Positions 23,795 through 34,297 of a stretch of DNA of 64,000 nt are shown here, in pieces. Below the pieces are notes generated by a model. It was not told where the DNA came from. It saw nothing but the letters and a program-made list of their open reading frames with translations, and did no database searches. The stretch covers positions 1-64,000 of the forward strand of contig JAYKXP010000082.1 in NCBI GenBank assembly GCA_037176845.1, read 5' to 3'. Both the position numbers and the translations under genes were made by a program. The stretch is from Paramarasmius palmivorus. Its lineage: Eukaryota > Basidiomycota > Agaricomycetes > Agaricales > Marasmiaceae. How positions within the stretch are numbered: position 1 is the stretch's first letter; every line of letters begins with the position of its first letter.

Positions 23795-26257
23795 TCATCG
23801 AGTTGCTGCCCTATCCGTGGCGCTGACTTCCACAGGGTCAACATCGTCCACTTGTGGGACGCTGGGTGGTGTACATCGAATCGCTGGTAGGCCAAACATC
23901 CGTTGACGTGCTGCCAGCAGCTTCTTCAAACGGTATAGGTCATTCCGCTGAATAACGAGTTTAGGATAAGAACAGAACAAGACAGATTATAATGATCACC
24001 TTAGTCAAGTCGAGATAGCAATCACTGGTGTAGGTGCCATTACGGATATCGCGTACGAGGGCGAACTCGGAACAGTTGACAAGAGAGGCTAGTAGCTTTG
24101 CGATTGCTTCGCCGTTCTTGCGGGTGATAGTGACAATCGACCAAGAGGGAGATTGATTTTGGCCCACTGGGAGGACATGTATATTACCACCACCTGAAAC
24201 CATTCCAGTCAAACGAATGCATATATAATAACCAAGAAGGCTTTGTGGTTTATACAACGCCCCTTCTAGAAACGCCATTGTGGAGTAGAGTTGCGAACTT
24301 GATGCATCCGGCGACCCAATGCAGAAGGCATTTAGGAATGTCTCCATCTTGACAAGAAAAGTCCGGGGAGCTCGGGTACGAAGCGCCTACATGTATATGT
24401 GCCGAGTCAGTAACAGTATGTTCGTAGCAACAAGAACCTTACCTTGGCCCAGTGAATGCTCTTTGTCCAGGAATCAAAAGTATCATAAGCGCAGTGCGAA
24501 CCTGTTGCTGCCCAGGTCATCAAAAGCCCTGTTGCAAAAGAGTATGGATCGAATTGGTCCAGGGCTGCTAATAGCCCAGCACTCGGAGATGTTAACGTTT
24601 GGACTAAATGAAACACGGAAAAGAGCGACAAGCTGATGGATGGGAAGTCCCAGGTATCCTGGAGGAAAGGGGGAGGCTTTGAAATATTACAGGGAGAAAG
24701 AACACGGAGGAAAGCCTGAGCAACCAGGTCGCGATAATCGGATTCGGCATGTTGTTCCACATGATAGTCCCTTGAACGCATAGGATCCGATAGGAATTCT
24801 GTGAAAGAGGCATGTGGGATGTGTATAACTTCGCGACCATCCATAGGCACCGCTATAACTGCATGTAATTTATAGAGAAGGATTTCAACCTTCACCGCTT
24901 CGAAGGCAAGGATTGTTGCAATACATTCTGCAGAGCAGGGTATGCGACCTCTGAAGCTTAGTATGTAAGGCGCAAAGAATTCCGAGTGGTCAATGTTAGG
25001 TATGGTGATGAGGAGGCGTAAAACCTTGCGCACATCATCCCAATTACGGCACGCCAGCAAGATCTGGTGATAAAGCAGGTCCAAGTCAGGGTAAGGAGAC
25101 TCTGGAAGGTCGTCTGCCCTGATCCGAAGGATCTCCTCTAAGCGCTCTGTTGGTAACACATCGTCACTTTCGAGATATTTCATGACCGTAACAGCGAAGA
25201 TAAATTGTCCGCAGGCTCTCTTGACGAGCTCTCGGATTTTCTCGTCTTCAGGCCATGATGTGTCTGTATAACGCAGCGCATGGTGTGTATCTTGTAGTCG
25301 AGCAAACTGCTGGTGAAAATACGTGGTTATATCTCGGGTAGACTCAGGCGAGTCTCCAATGGGAAGGCGGTGCAAAGAGGAGGTGAACGATGCGTGTTCG
25401 AATCCTCGACAAATTCGAGGCTCCGGACGACTGGCGACCAGGAATATGAGAGGGCATCCTAGTAGAGCCTTCTGTATGATCGTGATGAGTCTCTCTTGTG
25501 ATGACATCAGGATACACTCGTCGAGCCCATCGATGACCACGAGATTCGGAAGACTCTCCCATTTCATTGGGTCAAGCTTCGAGCATGGTTCAAGAATCAG
25601 CTTGCGAAACTGATCTTCGAATGACAGTTGAAATATTCCAGGATTCCGAGAGATCACCTCAGTGATCGATGGACCGAGTACCTCTCGGAGAGGCTCTGAC
25701 GTGAGGAACTGGTAGACAATGGTGGCGACAAGAGGATCCAGTTTGTCTCGAGTGGGATCGTTCCGAGAGAAGAAAAAGCTCGCAGCAAAACGATGGCGAG
25801 TATTCTCTCCCATTTGATTCCGCATACAGTCATGCCACGGCCACTGTGTTCCAACTAGCATCTTTCCTTTGCAGATGTGCTGCTCCGACAGGTTCTGCAT
25901 GATCGCCGACTTGCCAACTCCAGCTCTTCCATGAATCCAAAAGACTCGTAGACTCGCTGGCTGCTCCATGATCCATTGATTACAGTCCGCAAGGATCTTG
26001 GTACGAGTACCGGGGAGGCAGTTAGGAGGAGGAAAGCGTTGTCCGGAGTTCTGAAGCGCATTCAGAGCGGCGTGTGCAGTCACGGATTTGAGGGCTTCAT
26101 GGACTACGTGAAGGTTTAGCAGGCGAATAATCAAAAACGTATTGCACTAACCCGACGAATCGAAATTGTTGTACATTGGATTGTTGATTTGATGCCCGTA
26201 CACCACGTTATGTGCACCGCCGGTTATAGAGAAACCTTGGCTATTGTTGAACGCCAT
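23795..26257 (-). CDS. NACHT-type STAND NTPase, nwd2-like
   Basis: Four exons (26257-26152, 26103-24443, 24386-24000, 23947-23795) with introns of 48, 56 and 52 bp give 768 residues. Residues 1-36 form a short Asn/Gly-rich N terminus (FSITGGAHNVVYG). The NTPase follows with Walker A GRAGVGKS near 94-101 and Walker B LVVIDGLDE near 223-231, then SRPEP and a winged-helix-like part (FIFAVTVMKYLESDD, HASFTEFLSD). No WD40, ankyrin or TPR repeats follow. Such proteins act as fungal NLR-like sensors in nonself recognition and cell death. The short N terminus instead of a large effector domain is common in Agaricomycetes. Confidence 0.88.
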
Positions 26258-26770
26258 TGTCTGGGTTGCGACGAAGGGTTGACGGGACGGTGATGGGAAT
26301 AGAAGGAAAAGAAGGAAACCCCCAGCGAAACAGCGAAACCAGTGACTGATGGGCACGTCATGTCCTCGTGGTTTCGGCATGATGCTCATCCCGGGCATTC
26401 TATCTAAGATGTGATGAAGTAACACATCAAACAATCGACGTTGAATTGAATACTTACTGGATAGCAAAGTTCAAGATCGGTTTTGTGGTCAACGGGCGAA
26501 TCACTGACTGCGCTCGAGCCTTACATCCCACCAGTGTTTCGATGTTTCTTCGGCAACTGGAAGTTAGAACACGACCTCGCGGTGAATTCCACGATAGCTA
26601 CCCCGAGATTGAAGAGGACTCTTAGAGGAGAATGGAAGCGGAGGAATGAAGTATCGGCGGATAGACGCTAATCCGAGCAAAACAATGCAACAACTTTCTT
26701 CTATTCAGCGCCCTACGGAGTCATCATTGTGCTAAGCCGCATCGAAAACCATGCTCGAGACACCTAGAAG
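26258..26770. other. Divergent promoter region
   Basis: Lies between the NACHT gene start and the next plus-strand frame. A hydrophobic upstream minus frame exists but is not needed for the NACHT model. No motif was identified. Confidence 0.4.
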
Positions 26771-27190
26771 ATGTTGCGTCAACCCAGGTTTGACAACGTA
26801 CCGCAGAATATCACTCCAAATTCTGAATACCAAAACGTTCCGACGCTCCCAGAACACGAGTACCCAAAACGACGCTTTTCACTATCTCTCTTCTGCGTCC
26901 CGTGGCTCAACATACAGGCCACCCTAACAGATAAACGGCGAGTACTTGGAACTCGCCTTGAAGCATTCAAGAACGACGAAGATCTAGAATTGGGGTCGTC
27001 GTCAGAAGCTGCACTCGAGGCGACGGCCTCAGCAGTAGTTCGGATGGCTCGCCCGTTGCCTGGTCTCAATCAACGAACTTTTCAGGAATTACGCTTGGCG
27101 TACTCACAGAAAAACGGGTTCTTATTTGTTTCGAATCCTTCGATGCATCCAAGCCAACCTATACATTCTTCGACACTACAACCGAAATAG
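26771..27190 (+). CDS. Hypothetical protein, 139 residues
   Basis: A single ATG-to-TAG frame begins MLRQPRFDNVPQNITPNSEYQ and has a Leu/Ala-rich helical middle (SSSEAALEATASAVVRMARPLPGL). No domain or signal peptide is recognised. It is transcribed away from the NACHT gene. It could be an exon of a longer gene or a chance frame. Confidence 0.35.
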   Translation: MLRQPRFDNVPQNITPNSEYQNVPTLPEHEYPKRRFSLSLFCVPWLNIQATLTDKRRVLGTRLEAFKNDEDLELGSSSEAALEATASAVVRMARPLPGLNQRTFQELRLAYSQKNGFLFVSNPSMHPSQPIHSSTLQPK

Positions 27191-27766
27191 CCCGTCTCTG
27201 TGTTTTCTCGACATTCCCGTTTCGTTTTTTTTTGTACCCAATTAGAATGATCGTTATCGCGAGGTAAAGGGGTAAGGTGTATTCGGGATCGCATGCGAAG
27301 AGTAGGTAAAATGGGGTAAGACATCCAGCATGGGACGAGAAAGGCCAGGAGACTAGAGAGGCGCAGAGTATAACCTGATCCTTGGGATAACATGGTACGT
27401 GTCCTCTGTATTGATTTTTAGCGAATGGAGTGGCAGTATTAAGTAAAGTCGTACCTTGGCCTCAGCAGTACTCGTTTATCATCGCTCTCCTTTCAAAGAA
27501 CAAGCATGTACGGATGAGGTGGTGTTGACTGGGACACTTCTAGTTTCGAGGATCTGGCCTTATGGCCTGTAGCTGATCCAGTTAAATTCGACTATTGATT
27601 CGTGTTCGTGCATCCATAGTTCTGTGTTCCACAGGGTGCGGGGCCTGGAGATGAGATGTTGGAAGAGCAGTGGAAGGAAGGAAGGAAGAGCAGTCAGAAA
27701 AAGAGCAAAGCGCCAAGCGCCTATCTTCCCAGTACCACTCCCATGACAGACCAAGCGCTCTAGTTT
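27191..27766. other. Intergenic, nothing recognised
   Basis: No supported gene. A T-run (gtttttttttg) lies near 27,225-27,233. Confidence 0.45.
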
Positions 27767-28507
27767 TCGTCTACGACACCATCATTGAAACTCGAAGATT
27801 GGCCATGTGGACGCTTTGAGGACGGACGGCTCCTACACACATACCGCCTTCATACCTCCTCGCATTCGACACCTTGCGCAAAAGATATACATTGGGATGA
27901 AACGCAAATCCGAGCATGTATGGCTTCTGCGGACCCAATTGACCTCTTGGCCTTACCACTTCTCTATAGTCGCTTTCACGAGGAACATTTTCCACCAGCT
28001 CCGACGCATCGGCTGCTCCTTCTCCAAAATAAACACTCCTCGCCGTCCTCCGTGCTCAAACCACTTTCTCCCGTCATTCTATTGGCTTTAGGGCCTGGGT
28101 GGTACCATAGAGACCTTGAGGAGTGGTCTCATGTCGTAAATTGGGATCTTTGGGAGACAACGGAAAGACATGAAGGAGCCGGCTTGCAGTATACCCTCAG
28201 AGACTCGTGGTCTGAGGTCTCTGATGGGGCACGATACATACGACGTCCCGAAGGTTCCTCTTCCGAATCAGTGTTTGAGCCGCTTCACGATTCACTACTA
28301 GGTGACGGTTTTGAGAGTACGTCTTTTCTTGAGTTCGGGATCGCTTGCCACAATACTAATGCATTGATTAGCAAAGTCCCCATATACGGAAAAAAGGGAA
28401 GGTTCGTCGATTCTCCAGCTACCCCGCCCGAAAACTTATGCTTGGATATAAGTATATATTGTATTCCACCAATAAACAACAACTGGGAAACTCGCGAATG
28501 GAACTGA
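27767..28507 (+). CDS. Hypothetical protein, 5' exon missing
   Basis: A 240-codon frame ends at a TGA at 28505-28507. It starts after an acceptor-like gctctag, and no in-frame ATG lies at its head, so an upstream exon is likely. The product is Trp/His-rich: LEDWPCGRFEDGRLLHTYRLH, GPGWYHRDLEEWSHVVNWDLWE and SFLEFGIACHNTNAL. I do not recognise the family. Length without stops and balanced composition support coding. Confidence 0.5.
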   Translation, partial: SSTTPSLKLEDWPCGRFEDGRLLHTYRLHTSSHSTPCAKDIHWDETQIRACMASADPIDLLALPLLYSRFHEEHFPPAPTHRLLLLQNKHSSPSSVLKPLSPVILLALGPGWYHRDLEEWSHVVNWDLWETTERHEGAGLQYTLRDSWSEVSDGARYIRRPEGSSSESVFEPLHDSLLGDGFESTSFLEFGIACHNTNALISKVPIYGKKGRFVDSPATPPENLCLDISIYCIPPINNNWETREWN

Positions 28508-29693
28508 TGAATGTAAGTAAAAAAAGAGCCAAAGTGAACGTATAAACGACGCGGATAGTCCTAAGTACTGGTACCGCAATGCTCATTCCTGACGCAAACC
28601 CATGATCTGTATCCGGACTTTAGCCAATGCAGGACACGTTAAGACAAGTTCACCTACCAGGTTTTACGACGCTTGCCGCTAATCTATCCCTTCGTGCTCG
28701 TTGCGGTAAGAGGTGGAACGAACGTACCCACAGTAGAGGTAGTTCGTCCTGTGAGAAGAAAACAAGGGAAACTCCCTGCCAAGTTCTGATAATCAGTTAA
28801 AAAAGAAAGAGATTCGTACCAACTCACGAGTACACCGCCGCGGCCGTAAGAAACATCTCTGACACCCAATATCACGACCGCTGAACCGTTCATCGATCAA
28901 AAAAGAGGAAAGTTGCGAGATCGTCCGCAAAGGGCTCGCTTTGAAAGCATGTTTGAGTACCAAATGATATGGGAAGAACGCGACAAACATACCTTGAATC
29001 TGAGAGCGTATCGATAACTTGCTGACCTTCCTTGACTCTACTTTTCTCGACAACGGCATTGACACCATTTTAGAGCGCTGGGCAATTGAACGTTTGGACC
29101 CCTGCACACCCTAGGTTCGGGTCTTCCCCCGATTTTGCGCGTCGGGATGTGGGCGACATGGGGTATGGTGCGAGGAATTCTCCAAGTGGTTGTTTCTCCG
29201 AGACTGTTCTTTGTCGAGCGCACATGGTACCAAAGCCTCTGAAACTGACCCAGAACCCAGGAAAGGATAACAAAACGGGGATTTCATCCACGTTGGTGCC
29301 TTTGAACAGGACAGGCAGTTTGGGAGGTCGAGTGGAAGGATAGGTGTTCGCGGCGGCGTTGTGAGGCGCAAGGAAGAGTCGTATTGGTGACTAGCGAATG
29401 GGAGCTGGGATAAACATCGCAGATTCGAGCGTGTGCGGAGTTGCTTTATCGGAAGGTATGGCAAGGAAGGAGAAAACCATTTTGGAGTGACCGAAAAGCT
29501 CGTGTCGGAGTCTCCATAGACGAGGTACTAGGAAGAGGCTATCAGTCGTACACGTAGATAGCCAGTAAAAGCAATAGGATACGCACCAGTGATTATCAGC
29601 GAAAAGGCCGACGTCGTTCAGAGCATCGAGTCGACCGTGTGACTCTCAACCCCATCACCATCTCGCGCCAAGCCCATCACCCCAACCTTTGCG
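28508..29693 (-). other. Possible multi-exon gene, not resolved
   Basis: Minus-strand frames include LPVLFKGTNVDEIPVLLSFPGFW (about 29,190-29,310), MSPTSRRAKSGEDPNLGC and VDTLSDS-type segments toward 28,700. They look more like protein than noise, but I cannot connect them with convincing splice sites and recognise no family. Confidence 0.3.
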
Positions 29694-31285
29694 ATGAGCA
29701 CATACCTCTACGACCTCCCCACAACCGGCTCCTTCTCCTTCTCCGACTACGTCCTCGACCAAAGCTCAAACCAAGCATACACCCGTCACATCAGCCAAAT
29801 CACACAAACCCGCGCTAACCTCCGAGGGATACTCAAAGAGAGTAAGAGGACAGATGGGGAGAAGGATTATTTAGCTGTTGTTAAGGTACCTCCTTCCTCC
29901 TCCTCCTTATCTTCCTTCTCTATGTTTACATGGGATGAAATAGATCCTAGACGAATACATCCCCCAACTCCTCGGTATAATCACCTGCGTCGCACACGAC
30001 GACATCGGTCTCAAATCCGAACCTTCCTTCACATGGCGCAGTACACTCTCCGCACACATCCTCCCCGCATCTCCGCGCGTTGCCCTTCCATCTCTACACG
30101 CGGAATACGCTTCCGCCCTATCGACGTACGCTTACTCCCTAGCAAACCTCGCGCGTACGATCGTCGCTTCGCTGGGGGCGTATGAGAGCGATCGAGGGAT
30201 CAGTAAGAAGGAGAGAGAGGATAAAGACGAAAAGCTGAAACACGCTGCGGACTTTTTGGCTCGCGCAAGTGGGGTGTTTGGCTTTATAAGCGAAACCGTG
30301 TTGGTTGAGTGGGAGAGGTCTAGAGATGGACCGGGGAGTAAGGCGAAGTTTGCGAGGCCGCCGGATTTGAGTAAGGAGGTTAATGGGGCTTTGGCAAAGT
30401 GCGTTTCTCTCTCTAGTTTACTACGCAGTACTAAGATGGGGTATACAGGCTCTCGCTGGCAGACGCACAAACCCTATTCATCCGTAAACTCCTCTCTCAA
30501 TCCTTATACGAATCAACCATCGCCCCAGGCCCACCTTTACCCAAATCTCATCCATCACCTGCCTTACTAGCCAAACTACACCTCGAATGCGCCAACCTGT
30601 ATTCTTCCGCCCGTTTACTCGCAAAGACACCTTCTGGCGGCATCAGCGAGGTCGCAGGCGAACTCCGACATTACCTAGGCGACGAGTCGGCGTTACATAG
30701 CGCGTTAGCGAAGAAGTGGTTAGGGATTGACGCTGGTGAGAAGGGTGGTACAGAGAAAGGTGGTGACGCTGTTGGGTTTATGAGTTGGGCCCAGAAGGAA
30801 CTATTAGAATTAAAAGACGGCGGGAAGGGCAAGGGTGTTGGGGGTATGGGCGTGGGGGACAAAGAAAAGAAAACCAGAGCTTTACGCAAAGAAAAAGTCA
30901 CGGAGGAATTGGATAGTGTGAACGTGTGGGTGAGGCATTATAGGAAGGTTAATGATACCGTACGTCCTTCTCCCTTTCTCTCCTTCTTCTTTTATTTCTA
31001 CTAATAACGCGTTGGTAGTTACATTTTCAACCTATACCTACACAAGCATCCCTCCAAGCGCGGATACCAACTGGCATCTTGGCCGTACAGGCGAAAGAGT
31101 ATAAGGCGCCGAAACCGGCGTTTGGGCCGGGCTCGGTGGAGTATGTGAGGAGACAGGCGGAGGAGGAGGAGGCGGAGTTGGATGGGGGTGGTGGTGTTGG
31201 GGGCGGGGGTGCTGGGGGTGTTGGGGAGGAAGAGAAAAAAGAAGCAAAGACGGGGAGTTATGCTGGTGCTGGAGCGTATTTCTGA
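29694..31285 (+). CDS. palC: BRO1-domain protein, palC-like pH regulator
   Basis: Four exons (29694-29885, 29944-30398, 30449-30959, 31019-31285) with introns of 58, 50 and 59 bp give 474 residues. The start MSTYLYDLPTTGSFSFSDYV resembles fungal PalC. The middle has BRO1-like helices (ILDEYIPQLLGII, YAYSLANLARTIVASLGAY, ANLYSSARLLAKT) and LHFQPIPTQASLQARIPTGI. The end is a Gly-rich linker closing in GAGAYF. PalC links the ambient-pH receptor complex to ESCRT at the plasma membrane in ascomycetes. The basidiomycete pathway is also ESCRT-linked. The BRO1 call is firmer than the exact orthology. Confidence 0.72.
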
Positions 31286-32533
31286 TTTCCGAGTGTATTA
31301 ATTGTGGTTTTAGGAATAGTGAAAAGTGTACGATATACAAGCGTTTAACTAGAACTCTCGACGCCTCCTTCCTTTCTACCACCACCACCATCTCGCACGT
31401 CTTTCTATCCTGAGCTCGCGCCTTTGAATCTTCTCTCTCTCGTTTAAATGAGTGAGACGTGCTGTGAAGAAGACGCGGATTACGAAGGGTTTGGTTTCAT
31501 ATATCGGATACGCAAGCGTAGAAGTTGGACTCGTGTACAACTTGAAGGAAACCACGATGCTAGCGTTGGGATTTGGTTGGGCAATGGGATAACGATAACA
31601 AATTTTGTCGTTCAAAAGTCAAGTGAGTCGTTCTGTATTCTTCTTACACGAGGAACAGCGGTTTATACTCGCTATCCTACGAAGCAAGGTCGTAATAGGT
31701 TTGGGTCGATTCCGAGTCTATGCATATCCACGCATTCCAAAACTGTAGAGGATCTGGCAAAGATGCGCCTTTGTTCGTGGAGGTACAGACTAACCCCGAA
31801 ACCAGCTCATCATCTGCAACGCCCAGCACATCAATATCAACATCAACGCTAAGAACTATCATTTGGTGATTGGAACCATTCCATTACTATACCTCACCGA
31901 GAACTGCAATTTTGTGAAGATTAATTTGTAACGTTCTCCCTACATCCCCTTTAGCTCCCAAAATTGACCAGCGTACTCTCGATATGTGAACACTCCTACA
32001 CCAAATTTTTCTGTATTTTTATAACCAAAGATCCAGTTGCCAGAAAGATGCCGGGGTGCGAACAGAGAAGTGCAAACACGTAAGCGCCCGTCCAAAAAAC
32101 ACTCATTCTTCACTACATACCGTCGTCTCCCCTAACTCTTCTCCCCTGAAAGTTGGAATATATACTCTGATAGTATATATCTAACGTCCTACATCCTCAC
32201 GACTCAGCTCTGAGCAGTTCAACACCCTAATTTTCATGCCATCACTCCACCATCAGAGTTAACTCCGGAGCACTCTCCCTTCTCTGTCCCTCCGACAACA
32301 TGCAATCCTGGATATAATGAGATATTTGGGGTGTATACGTTGCACTAAGTTCCAGAAAAAAATCCCGAGGCTCAATTCAAGGGGGAACATGTAAAATTTT
32401 CGAGATTTGCACATTGCCGTCGTGTGCACATCAAAGTGCGGTATAGTAGGCTCGGTAACCGGTTCCAGCCGCGTTCGCAGTCCGGGGATATTTTTTGATT
32501 TACGTGAGGGGAGAAGGCAGGACTGCGAAGCGG
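31286..32533. other. No supported gene
   Basis: A 134-codon frame from ATG 31448 (MSETCCEEDADYEGFGF) is open but has no recognised domain and is doubtful. The rest shows nothing. Confidence 0.4.
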
Positions 32534-33182
32534 CTGGTCCAAACCGGGGCCATTTTGGCAGGCCCCGCCAAATGTGAGTTTGGACTTAGTGAAATCAAGC
32601 TCATCAAAAATATCTTTCCTCCGTTCCCCCACGACGATCCCTATCCCCTGCTTTTAATCCGCTCTTCAAGTGTCCGGCGTGACTTTATTTCATGTCGCAA
32701 AGACCTAGAGATGCTATACTGCGGAAATGGCATTAAAATGGTCGAAAAATTCACGGTTTTGGTCACGATGAAGTCTCTGGTGCTGGTATTGGGTATTGAA
32801 GGTTATAGGTGCGTAACAAGCCATATATATGACTTTCCTGACTTGTCTCATGTTTGTCTAACAGGTCATATTAGTTTTTTGGCTCTATTGTGGGGAGGGA
32901 CGCCAGTATTTAGATTTTTGTCTTTGCTTCATTGATGAAACACGCTGATTTCACTAAGGGCCTGTTCGGTAAAAATGTCCAGGACATTTTGTCCTGGTAC
33001 ATTCGAGAAAATGGCGCTGATTTCACTTGGTTCCTACTCGGGGCAGGGAAAAAATGTCCTTGACGGTTACCAAAATTGGTAGAATATACCAGTACATTTG
33101 TTCAGGAAATGTTTACCGAACAGGCCCTAAGTCCCAACTCACATTTGGCAGGGCCTGCCAAAATGGCCCCGGTTTGGACCAG
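32534..33182. mobile_element. Non-autonomous element with ~62-bp terminal inverted repeats
   Basis: CTGGTCCAAACCGGGGCCAT... at 32534-32595 returns in reverse complement at the right end (33131-33182, continuing at 32947-32957 on the other side of an inserted MITE). The arms differ at a few bases. A 146-codon frame inside has no transposase features. Without the MITE the element is about 476 bp. Confidence 0.82.
32958..33127. mobile_element. 170-bp Tourist-type MITE nested in the TIR element
   Basis: Both ends start GGGCCTGTTCGGTAAA (16-bp perfect terminal inverted repeat). The element is flanked by TAA at 32955-32957 and 33128-33130, a 3-bp target duplication typical of PIF/Harbinger elements. 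Removing it and one TAA restores the right terminal repeat of the host element (GATTTCACTAAGTCC). Confidence 0.9.
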
Positions 33183-34297
33183 TCCCTTCGGTCTCGTACC
33201 TTTCCCTGCCGTCATCCTCCTTTTCATCATCAAAGAGTTACTCCAATAAGAAATTAAGCCCGAGTACGAGACCGAACGGGAATGGGCACGAGTCTACCAT
33301 TCCATCATCTCGGCCAACTTTCAGTCCTGTCGTTTCATAACAACACTAGGTACCGTTTACCTAACATACGGGTCGCCAGCTTGGTATGTTTCATATAACA
33401 TTACTAGTTCAGTGTCTACCCTAAAAGTGTACTAAATTTCAGCTATTGCTTTGCCTTAAAAGAGATCGGTTGACTGTCACACTTCCAAATGGTGATTTGA
33501 AGCAGACTCATATCAAGCAATTGCAAGCCTGCGAGCGATTGAGATCTACTTATCCATTGAACTTGAAGGGGCCCGGAGCCCAAAGCTATGTAGTCCAGGA
33601 ACAATCTGTCCCTTCATCACGGTTGTTCCTCTGCAACATTTTGCCCCCGACCTGAATATAGAGGCATGGGAAACTGTTGCTTAATTCCAACGTCTTTCGA
33701 CTTTCGACTCTCCCTGGGATCAACAACACTGCTAGTTCGACTATTGATAAACTAAGCTGTGGAGTGTTTTGACACGTGGTCCGAGTCTGGCCAGAAGTGC
33801 GAGGATTGAGTTCAAGTTGAAGGGACAAGGTGAAATTTATCCATCCCTTGAACAGTCCTTGCAAGATTGTTGGGATCTAGACGCTCGTTTGTGAATAGCA
33901 TTATATTGATTTCGACACACTTTTGGGATACATTTGTATTCTTAAGAACAGAATCTTTGATTTCTACGCAGTTCTCCCTATTCCTAGAATTGTAGGCTAT
34001 AGTGATCAAAGGCATACTGGCAGTTTTGGGGTTACTAAGGTGCGGGGATAAATTCTGTTCATAACAATACAAATAACTCGATTTTACATGATTTTTGGCG
34101 AAGTATTATATATGATATCTAGCATGCTGAATATTTGAGTTCAATTCGCCACGAAAGACGAGGAAATGGGATTGGATTCTGTTCCCACGGCGGACATCAA
34201 ATTTTTAAAGTCAGCGCCGAGACGCCCGAGCTCCTGCCAGGTTGCCAGTCATCAAAATTTATAATGCGAGTGATCATCAAGACCTTGTCACCGCACA
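33183..34297. other. No gene recognised
   Basis: Short frames only; the promoter of the next gene should lie near the right end. Confidence 0.5.
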
